Shown piece by piece: positions 21,480 to 28,661 of a stretch of 28,661 nt of DNA (the stretch's first letter is position 1; every line of letters begins with the position of its first letter). The stretch is from Chromera velia (taxonomy: Eukaryota; Sar; Chromeraceae), in contig JAHBMJ010001591.1 of assembly GCA_018398765.1 (NCBI GenBank), positions 1 to 28,661 on the forward strand, given 5' to 3'. The notes under the pieces were generated by a model. The model worked only from the letters and a program-made list of their open reading frames with translations, was not told the origin of the DNA and made no database searches. The translations under genes and the position numbers were made by a program.

Positions 21480-22163
21480 CAGAAAGAGAGAGAGAGAGAA
21501 AGAAAGAAAAGAAAAGAAAGAAAGAAAGAAAGAAAAGAAAGAAAAGAAAGAAAAGAAAGAAAAGAAAGAAAGAAAGAAAGAAAGAAAGGAAAGAAGGAAG
21601 GAAAGAAAGAAAGAAAAAATAGCAAGAAAGAAAAAACAGAAAGAAAGAAAGGGACCCATATAGGCTCACGGACCCACCCACCCACCCACCCATTTGCTGA
21701 AACAGACGAGGCCCCATCGAGCCCGGGTCCTCAAGACGTCGAGAGGGAGGAAGGCCGTCTGCATCCACTCCCGTTTCTCCTGCTGAGGAAAGAACGATTG
21801 CCGGGTGTGCACCGTGCGTTTGTCTCACAGTTGCTCGAACAGCTGGAGACACCGCGGCAACAAAAAGACGGGGCACCCCCGGACCTCCGGGCCTCGCGGC
21901 AACGGCCGTCCGAATCCTGGCCGGGCACCCAGGAAAAGCTCTCGGGTCGTCGGACAGGATGAAGAGGAAACATTCAGCAGAGGGGAAAGCCAGGGGAAGG
22001 GGATCATGGGGCGTCTTTGCTCTCCCCCCTCCCAACTTCCCCACCCCTTTCTCCACTGAAATCCCCCCCCTCTTTCCGTCCAGAGTCTCCGTGCGAGAAG
22101 GCTCGTTGCGGTTTTGCCGACCTGAAGAGTTCCGCATTGAGTCTGCATTTTCCCGTCTCCCGG
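18261..22163 (-). CDS. Gene B: unknown protein, five phase-matched 3' exons (5' end unresolved)
   Basis: I do not recognise this protein. Minus-strand exons 22163-21690, 21145-21072, 20961-20847, 20739-19073 and 18587-18261 (TAA) join in consistent phases and give 884 residues; at least one earlier exon is needed because the first begins in mid-codon. The first exon is Arg/Gly/Pro-rich. The two short exons give a compact, less disordered stretch with FCSTCG (one Cys-x-x-Cys knuckle) and [18 protein letters not shown]. The 1,667-nt exon is Ser/Gly/Glu-rich and low in complexity. The last exon has a charged helix (about 18420-18330) ending [10 protein letters not shown] shorter model would start at the ATG at 20882, splice 20792 to 20739, and give 694 aa. 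An ATG at 20803 reading through unspliced is also possible. Function unknown. Confidence 0.5.
18588..19072 (-). other. Last intron of gene B
   Basis: The donor is (GTCA)4 at 19072 directly after codon GAG. The acceptor is TTGTATCTGCAG ending at 18588. The phase is 0 on both sides. It contains a CA/CT/CTTT microsatellite on the plus strand at 18840-18890. No gene is seen inside. Confidence 0.7.
21146..21689 (-). other. Intron of gene B dominated by a GAAA/GA array
   Basis: The donor is (GTGG)4 at 21689 and the acceptor is GAATTTTTCAG ending at 21146. Most of it is the simple repeat listed separately, plus a GATA/GACA-type block on the minus strand (about 21180-21240). Confidence 0.55.
21296..21653. 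repeat. (GA)n(GAAA)n array, about 360 bp
   Basis: A GA tract (21296-21330) is followed by GAAA/GGAA/GAAAA units to about 21653. It is the largest simple repeat in the window and is pyrimidine-rich on the gene B transcript strand. The long Phe/Leu/Ser frames across it are artefacts. Confidence 0.95.
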
Positions 22164-22395
22164 CTGCAAAAAAAAAAAGGCAAGGGCGCCTGTGGCAAAG
22201 AAGAAAGAGACGCTGCGAACGAAGACAAAACCAGAGCTCTCTCCGATAGAGGTAGGAAAGAGAGAGGGAGAAAGAAAGGGAGAAGGAAAGGGAGAAAGAC
22301 ATAAAGAAAGGGACGGAGCGAGAGAAAGACAGACAGAAAGAAAGCAAGAAAAAAAGGAGATGCACCCACCATTTTCAGCGCGAGGTCGAGCACCC

Positions 22396-22461
22396 TGCAC
22401 ACACACACACACACACACACGTACACGTGCATACGTTCACACACACGCACATGCACGCTCG

Positions 22462-22506
<45 letters not shown>

Positions 22507-22536
22507 GCGCACGCGCAAACAGACAGACAGAGAGAC
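22396..22536. repeat. (CA)n/(CG)n/GACA composite microsatellite
   Basis: CA tracts flank a CGCGCGCG core at about 22459-22470 and run into GACA units, which end in the TATATCG pyrimidine module described in the findings. Confidence 0.9.
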
Positions 22537-22569
22537 AGACTATATCGTCTTTTCTTTCCCTTTTTCTCT

Positions 22570-22755
22570 TTCTTCATTCTCTTCTGTTCTCTTCTTCTTT
22601 TGGCGCGCGCTCTCAGTGGAAGAGTACCAGAGCTCCACCCAGGCCTTAAGCGTACCGTGTGTCCTCGCCCAGTGCAGGCTTAAGCTTTACACTTCCGCAT
22701 TCTTTCCATCTGGACGGGTTCGTTTCTTTTCTTCTCCTTCGGTTACGAGGCAGGA
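22570..22755. repeat. Dispersed duplicate, copy 1
   Basis: It shares about 170 bp with copy 2 near 22970-23145, with small indels. Shared words include TTCATTCTCTTCTGTT, CTCTCAGTGGAAG, GTACCAGAGCTCCA, GCCCAGTGCAGG, ATTCTTTCCATCTG and GTTCGTTTCTTTTC. On the minus strand the frame is broken by a stop (TAA) where copy 2 is open, so copy 1 may be a decayed exon copy. Confidence 0.85.
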
Positions 22756-22790
22756 ACAGCAGCAGCAGCACCAGCAGCAGCCAGACAGAC

Positions 22791-22799
<9 letters not shown>

Positions 22800-22832
<33 letters not shown>

Positions 22833-22960
22833 TATCACTTCACTTTTTCCGAATCGCTTCCTTTCTTTCGGACAGACAGACAGAGAGACAGACAGACAGA
22901 CAGACAAACAGACTCACAAACAGGCAGACACAGACAGACAGACACAGATAGACAGACAGA
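22800..22960. repeat. (GACA)n arrays between the two duplicate copies
   Basis: Two GACA arrays (about 22800-22830 and 22872-22960) are separated by an AATATCACTTCAC pyrimidine-rich spacer. Confidence 0.95.
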
Positions 22961-22962
22961 AC

Positions 22963-23215
22963 CTTCCTTTCATTCTCTTCTGTTTTCTTCTTTTCTTTTG
23001 GCGCGCTCTCAGTGGAAGGGTACCAGAGCTCCAGGCCTTGAGTCGTACCCTGCGGCCCTTCACTGCCCAGTGCAGGGTTGCCCTCTTGCACTTCCACATT
23101 CTTTCCATCTGAACGAGTTCGTTTCTTTTCATTTCCTTTTGCTTAGGGTCTGTCACGACGTAGCGCCGGTAACGGAGTTCGAGTTCAGCATTCGCCTCTC
23201 TTCTTCTGGGGTTCC
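22963..23215 (-). other. Possible exon (duplicate copy 2), minus strand
   Basis: This minus-strand open stretch contains KQKEMKRNELVQMERMWKCK followed by RATLHWAVKGRRVRLKAWSS, with less low-complexity character than its surroundings. A GTTCTGTCTGTC donor ends it near 22962, and possible acceptors lie near 23216 or 23153. Its phase does not yet join to the gene B exon at 22163. It may be an upstream exon of gene B, an alternative exon, or chance. Confidence 0.3.
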
Positions 23216-23264
23216 CTTTATCTTTTGATTTCAGACAGACAGACAGGCAGGCGCAGACATAAAT

Positions 23265-23298
<34 letters not shown>

Positions 23299-23412
23299 GT
23301 ACGTACGTACAGTACGTACATACATACAAATACATACATAAATTCACTGGCTCTCTTTGTCTCTTTCTCTCTCTCACACACACACACGCACCCACGCCCA
23401 CACACACACACA

Positions 23413-23486
<74 letters not shown>
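23265..23486. repeat. CA, GTAC/ATAC, CT, GT and GA composite microsatellite
   Basis: A run of different simple repeats: (CA)n, GTAC units with an ATAC tail, CT/CA, (GT)n, then (GA)n. The CACACACTCTCTCT ... GTGTGTGAGAGA order at 23400-23486 makes an imperfect inverted repeat that could extrude a hairpin. Confidence 0.9.
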
Positions 23487-23682
23487 AAGATGGGGGGAGG
23501 GACAGCGGGAGGAACAGAGGGAAACAGAGACGGACAGAGAGAGGCTGGAAGAGAGGGACAAATAGAGGGAGAGAGACAAAATAGGAGCCACAGCATGAAC
23601 AATGTGAGCACAGAAAAGGGAAGAATACACAGGTAGAAAGAAGAGGGAGGAAATTGTGGGAATCCCTCGAGGACAGACACAC

Positions 23683-24115
23683 CTGCGCTTGAAGTGAATT
23701 GGGCGGGGGGGCTTCCGAGCTCACTGCCCTGCACAGTTCCGCGCAAAATCCGAAGGAGCCCCTCCGGCTCGCCTGCGAAGGGCAGTGCAAGGAAGAGGTA
23801 CAGGTTTCACGAAGAGTTGGCTCCCCTCGACCGGACAACGACCGTCTCTTCCCGTTCGCGTTCGTCTGCCCGAACTCAAGAGAAGCGTCCTTCTGCGACC
23901 CCACGTGATGTGCCTGATTTGCGAAGGTCTCTTCTGCCTCGTCTCCAACGCTGTCTTCGCCTCCGCCCTCGTTGGGCTCCTCCTCATCTCCCCCGTGAGG
24001 AACGTAGAAGGAGTGAGAGCCGTAAGAGGAGGACCGAGTGCCGAAGGTGGGAGGCTGGAGACGGTTTCCGTTCCCATGACAAAGAGTACGTTGTCTGGGG
24101 GCAGGCTGGTGGATG
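23683..24115 (-). other. Possible upstream exon of gene B, acidic segment
   Basis: This minus-strand open block runs from an acceptor TTGTTGCAG (exon start 24115, or 24168 or 24221 in the repeated copies) to a donor GTGTGT at 23682. It encodes an acidic stretch, GGDEEEPNEGGGEDSVGDEA, then Ser/Arg-rich sequence. The length is 433 nt, phase 2 in and phase 0 out. I found no clean join to the exon at 22163, so an intermediate exon is needed. Confidence 0.35.
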
Positions 24116-24248
24116 CTGCAACAAGAATGACATGCAGACAACGTTGTCTGGGGGCAGGCTGGTGGATGCTGCAACAAGAATGACATGCAGACAACGTTGT
24201 CTGGGGGCAGGCTGGCGGATGCTGCAACAAGAATGACATGCAGACAAC
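24090..24248. repeat. 53-bp tandem repeat, three copies
   Basis: Copies start at 24090, 24143 and 24196 and are near identical (one T/C difference in the third). On the minus strand each copy carries TTCTTGTTGCAG, a good 3' splice site, followed by CATCCACCAGCC. Since 53 is not a multiple of 3, each acceptor would enter the next sequence in a different frame. Confidence 0.95.
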
Positions 24249-24298
24249 AGACGCAACCATTGCGACATTCCAGAAACGGCTCCGACTTCCTTGTCTTG

Positions 24299-24620
24299 TC
24301 AGACAGACAGGACAGACTTCGTGTTTCTTTCTTTTCCAGACTATATCGTCTTCTCTTTACTTTTTCAGACAGACTATACAGACGGACAGACAGACAGACA
24401 GACAGAAAGAAAGAAAGAACAGCACGGCCACTCAAACAGACTATCTGTTTCTTCTTACTCAGACAGGCAATATCGCCTTTTCTTCTCTTTTTCTCTTGTT
24501 CTCTTTCTCTCTTTCTTTCTTGCTTTATTGCCTTCTTGCTTTCTTGCTTGCTTTCTTTCTTTCTTTCTTTCTTTCAGAAGACAGATAACAGACAGACAAA
24601 CGGGCAGGCAGACAGACAGG
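24299..24620. repeat. GACA / pyrimidine / CTTT microsatellite cluster
   Basis: Several GACA tracts alternate with TATATCG or ATATCG plus pyrimidine runs, then CTTT/CTTG units (about 24505-24575), then GACA/GGCA again. No coding content is supported. Confidence 0.85.
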
Positions 24621-26080
24621 CATGTTTTGTTTTTCTCCCTGCAGATGCAGAGGCGAAGCAGACAAGCAGGGGTACAAAGGTAGGAAAAGCCAGTCAGAGG
24701 CGGAGGTAAGCTTACGAAGTCTGAATGTCATGCATTTCAGCTACAACCCGACAGACTTTCATACGAAGGCTCGACTCACTGCGTAAGCAATTAGACTGTC
24801 ATTTGGACAGACGGACAGAAAGGCAGACAGGCAGAGCAACAGGCAGGCAGGTGAGCCGATTCGTAAGAAGGGAAACGGGAGGGGATGGTTGGCCACGCAC
24901 CCCCACCACAGTGGTGGGTGACAGAAGTTAGGGTAGAGAGACAGGGGACGGAACAAAGTAAAGACAGGGGTTTAGCGAAAGACAAGCAGAAGAGAAAACC
25001 GCTGAGGACAGACGGACACATTCACGTACGGAGAAATACTACGAACTAGTCGCCGAAGGGTGAGACGATCGTGAAAAGTTGCGGGAATTAAGAGAGGCAC
25101 GGAAGGCCGAACGGCACCTGATGATCGAGTGTTGTCCAATAAAGGCCAAGTAGGATCGAAATGGAAGAGCGATATGCAGAAACGTCAGAGGAACAAGGAG
25201 AACGGAAGAGGGGCGGGAGAAGAAACCACGAATGTTCCGTTTGTATACACGCAGTTCATCGAACAGTCTTGCAGACTGACATGATCACCTCGTGCTCGTC
25301 CACAGTATATATGTTCATCATGCCACGGTGAAGACGAAGAATGAGGACACAATTCGAAAAGACCGATAAGGTCAGAAAGGAAAAGATCCAGATGCGGGAC
25401 GAAACAAGACACCCGACAAGATCAATTACGGCAACCACGCTGCTGGCCCTGTTGCCACCTCTCAGTAGTTGATGGTAACAAAATTATAATCAATTGATGA
25501 GTCCGTCATCGTATCGGCCCACAAACTTGTACACAAACTTGGCGTGAAATGACGTGAAAGTGCGTGTGAAGTGAGAACAAAGGGTCACAAGTCTACACAC
25601 AAGATGCCACACGTACTGTACTAAGATTGTATACAGACGGTGTGACAGACGGTCGAAATCAGATGAACTCAGGGTTCGTCCTTCGCCGCCCTCTCGGGCC
25701 GCGCCGCGGGCTCGCGGGGGCCAGATCCCACTTTGGCCCCGGAAAGCGCAGTTATTGGCACTTAATTAAATCGGGAATGCCCGCGGAATATATTGCGGGC
25801 CGTTCGCACGCGCGCCTTGCGTGATGGCGATGCGTGCGATTGCGTGCGTCAGGCAATGTCTGCTGATTGATTAGAGTCTCACAGTGAGCCAGCCATATTC
25901 TTGGTCAACCTCGTTTCAGTGGGCTCCTCTGCGAGAAAGTGTCAGAGTATGTCAGACCAAAAACCCGTTAGGTAGAAGTCAATTGTACTATTAAACGCAG
26001 CAAGAGAAAGCCAGATGCAGATTCAGAGACAAGGCTCGAACCGTTGAAGTACCTACGATCTTTGAGTCTTGTTGCAAGTC
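24621..26080. other. Unassigned region between gene B (5') and gene C (5')
   Basis: This is mostly unique sequence of ordinary composition, unlike the repeat-rich introns. It should contain the divergent promoters of gene B and gene C. On the minus strand a 60-codon frame (25438-25256) encodes a short hydrophobic stretch and then MMNIYTVDEHEVIMSVCKTVR; it could be a small gene or chance. A GC island lies at about 25685-25850. No tRNA or other RNA gene could be supported. Confidence 0.5.
25685..25850. promoter_or_regulatory. GC island with two short hairpins upstream of gene C
   Basis: This block is rich in GGCCGCGCCGCGGGC-type sequence. One inverted repeat pairs GGGGCCA (25717-25723) with TGGCCCC (25734-25740). 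A second pairs GCCCGC (25779-25784) with GCGGGC (25795-25800) around an AT-rich loop. A TTAATTAA box (25762-25769) lies between them. Its position, about 230 bp upstream of gene C, suggests a promoter, possibly bidirectional. Confidence 0.45.
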
Positions 26081-28661
26081 ATGCAGACTCAGGAGGAGTT
26101 GGGGGGTGTGAACCCTCATGTCCCTTCCTTCAACGATCTTGAAAAGTCAAGCAATGAATACTTACAGCTGCAACAGACAGTGGAGGCTTATTCAAAAGAG
26201 CTGGGTGCAGTCAAGAAGGAAAATGCGCATTTAAGAGAGAGATTTGATGGTAAGAGTCTCTCTCAACCCACCCTCTATTCAGTTACTTCTTCCTTGGTGT
26301 CACTCAGCCCTTTTCTACATCCTTATCTTTGCAGCTTTTGCGGAGATGGTACAGCAGGAGCAGATCAGCCTGAAAAGAGAGATCATCGCTTTGAGAAGGG
26401 AAAACGAATTCCTGAGGTCAATGCGCGTCCTGTCTTTTTCTTTGCTTGTTTTGAATTAAACAAAACAGAGACAAAAGCACCCTTCTTCTGTATGAACAGA
26501 ATCGATCATCGGTCTCTGTGACCTCAAATCCTTCTGTCCCTGCCTCCTTCGGATCCCCTTTGTGCTTCTCTCTCCGACACAGCCTCTGAAGCTCTCCTGT
26601 CTCCCCCCCCACTTCCCCGCTCACTCGCCTGTTTTTCGGTTTCCCGCCTCTCTTCTTTCCATCTTCCGCTTGCGATCTTCGCCGCCTCTCCATTGGACGT
26701 CTGTGCGGTTTCCTGCCCAGCAGCTGTCTTTCTTTTTGTCCTGCTCTCTCTACATGGGCCTGCACACACTTTCGGCGGTCTCTCTCTCAGTATATTTTTT
26801 TTCTCAGTCTTTCCTCGAATCGCAAGCGCCCAACCTGCATCCTTTTGCTGCCTACTTATTTCAGACTGACATTGTGCATGAAGTGCTGCTGTGTGTACAG
26901 ATCTCTCTGCCTCTGAGGCATTCTGCTTTCTTTCTGTTCGTCTTCCCTTTTTGGTTGGCAAGCTTTGGACTGTCCGTGCGCTGCCCTCCATGCAGATGTC
27001 AAATTGGCTGCACCACAGTTTTAGAAGACGAAGAGCAGGGAGTACATAAGACGCGCGTTCGCAGCTCCTCTGAGAACATGAGCATGAGCCTGGCGGCAGA
27101 GAGCGACGACAGGTTCCTCTCTGTGTACAGCGGGGGGGGGTTTAGCCTTGGGCTGGGTGGATTGGATTTGGGGGGAGTGAAGGCGGCCCGGCAGGCGGCG
27201 GACTCCACCGACTCCACCACGGCCACTGCGCAGATTCCAGACTGTCCAGGCTTCGGGGGGATTCCTGGGGGGTGCGGTGGGGGTCTGTTGCACTCCCGGA
27301 GTGTCGGGGCTTCTCTCCCCCCCGATGGCAGGGACCGCATCGACTCCACCTCCCTCTCCGTAGCGCTTGAGGGAGACCGTCGTCTGTCCCCATCCGCAAG
27401 CAACGGAGCACCGAAGTCCACGCACTACTCCCCTGTACCGACAGCCGTAGAGGCAAGTCAAACTGAGGAGAAGGAGCGTGAGAGAGAGGAGAAGAGCAAC
27501 CGTTCGCCTTCCGGAAGCGAGACGGGGGCCATGTCGCCTCCACGGCTTCGTGCGTGGTCGGATGATTTTGTAGCGCTTGCAAAGAAAGCAGAGAGAGCGT
27601 ACAGAGCGGAGACGGAGGGGTTCGACTCCTGGATGGCAATAGCATCAGGGGGATCGGGGGTGCAGAAGGGGGTGCAGAAGGAGGTCTCTTCCTCCTCCTC
27701 CTCAGGTCCCCTCGTCTCTGTCTCAGCAGGTGACCGCCTCAGACGTCCCCACATAGGCGGGGGGGCAGTGGGTGTGGAGCTACTCGAACAGGACGATCTC
27801 GTCGTTCCTGTCGACGCATTCAACTCAGCAACATCAGTAGGGGTAGGCGTGCAACCGTGCCCTCCTGCCGCAGCAGCAGACGTGAACGCGATGCCGTCTG
27901 AACAGTCAGGAGGAGGCGAACAGATGGTGGGCCTGGGGCAAACGGTGCATGGGGTGTCTCCGTTGTCACCAGAGAGGGAGGGGGAGAGCTCTTCTCGCAG
28001 TCAAGCAGTTGAGGGAGTTCTTGGGGGTGCCTCCTCTCCTTCCCATGTGCAGGCAATACCCAAAGCCGTCCCTTCCGCAGCAGCAGAAGAGAGGGTCACC
28101 GAGCCCCCTCCTGGTCTGGGAGGCGTGCAGCATGGGGGAACGCGGATGCCCTTAGGGGGTAAGGAGCCTTTCCTTGCGCCTGCAGCCACAGGCGGCAATG
28201 GCGCCCAGCCCCTTGCACCAGACGCATGCGGGTCGCTTGGTGCAGACCCTGGCGGTGACGGAGGAAAGTGTAAAATTCTGTGGAGAGTCGGGAACGTCAC
28301 ACAGGTAGGTATGTTGATTTTCCTTCCATCTTTCAGCATACCTGCCTGCCTCCCCCCTGCCCGAGAACAGCAAGAGAAAGAAATATCATGGGGGTTTGTT
28401 CTCTCTCAGTTTACGCGTTGGGGCGAATATGTTTTTCCTCGTCGTTCTCATCCTTTGAGAATGATTTTCCTCATCCTCTTCATTCATTTCTGTCTGTCTT
28501 GTTGATTGCACCTGCAGCTCCCACCCCGTTTGGCTTCCAGTGATTGCCTTGTGTCCCCCGTCTTCGTGACACCCCTCAATTTGGGCCCCCTGCGCCTCCA
28601 GCTGTACCTAGACGCACTTCATCTGAAGAGGGGGGAACCGAAGAAGGGAGGGGGGGGGGGG
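26081..28661 (+). CDS. Gene C: coiled-coil protein with a disordered Gly/Ser-rich body, partial at right edge
   Basis: I do not recognise a named family. Exons 26081-26249, 26335-26416, 26996-28304 and 28518 to the edge join in matching phases (1, 2, 0). The first two exons encode about 83 residues that form a continuous coiled coil: LEKSSNEYLQLQQTVEAYSK, then VKKENAHLRERFD, then ISLKREIIALRRENEFLR. It lacks the basic region of a bZIP, so DNA binding is not supported. Exon 3 (436 residues) is Gly/Ser/Pro-rich and probably disordered, with one predicted helical patch (WSDDFVALAKKAERAYRAE). Exon 4 begins LPPRLASSDCLVSPVFVTPL and is open to the edge. The ATG at 26081 follows an in-frame TGA at 26063; the GCAG just after it could instead be a splice acceptor from an earlier exon. 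The introns lack the tetranucleotide borders seen on the minus strand. Confidence 0.6.

Noticed and set aside
21226-21685. Phe/Ser/Leu-rich open frames resembling a membrane protein
   Set aside because: Same cause: a simple GA/GAAA repeat read on the minus strand, between a (GTGG)4 donor and a TTTTTCAG acceptor.
22396-23486. CRISPR array or telomere-like repeat
   Set aside because: There are no regular repeat-spacer units and no telomeric unit; these are ordinary microsatellites in eukaryotic DNA.
26028-26100. tRNA on the minus strand, suggested by GGTTCGAGCC
   Set aside because: The T-stem does not pair and no D-arm, anticodon arm or acceptor stem could be drawn.
26069-26459. bZIP transcription factor
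   Set aside because: The heptad pattern is clear but there is no basic DNA-binding region with the N-x7-R signature ahead of the zipper.

Overview
This window reads as nuclear DNA of a eukaryotic alga or alveolate with a complex (secondary, red-lineage) plastid. The evidence is a spliced cytosolic ribosomal protein gene, GT-AG introns throughout, very dense microsatellites (GACA, GAAA, GA, CA, GCCT), and a plastid fibrillin-family protein with a two-part signal-peptide plus transit-peptide leader whose transit part begins with Phe. A chromerid such as Chromera velia fits well, but that is inference from style and gene content, not a proven assignment.

Layout. (1) 345-4548, minus strand: a complete seven-exon gene for 40S ribosomal protein S3a (eS1). 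All exon phases agree and the product is 260 aa. (2) 4838-6013, plus strand: a two-exon gene for a 317-aa plastid PAP/fibrillin protein. It is divergent from S3a across a 289-bp spacer with a GC-rich core. (3) 6014-7603: a convergent, mostly non-coding region with GA/CA repeats, a GC island and an AT-rich tract. (4) 7604-17378, minus strand: six long open blocks whose splice phases chain exactly into one predicted 2,133-aa low-complexity protein (gene A) with no recognised domain. (5) 17379-18260: an intergenic GC island followed by an AT-rich tract. (6) 18261 to at least 22163, and perhaps to about 24.1 kb, minus strand: a second large unknown gene (gene B), with five phase-matched 3' exons and an unresolved 5' end. 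(7) About 24.4-26.08 kb: unassigned DNA with a GC island and two short hairpins. (8) 26081-28661, plus strand: gene C, an N-terminal coiled coil followed by a Gly/Ser/Pro-rich region, running off the right edge.

The genes do not form an operon or an evident pathway. The most notable patterns are architectural. Many introns start with a period-4 repeat in register with the 5' splice site and/or end with one just before the 3' AG. A TTAATT...CCCGCGG element recurs in three intergenic gaps. A 53-bp tandem triplication repeats a candidate 3' splice site. Exon structures were worked out by reading splice consensus and phase by eye; no transcripts or searches were available.
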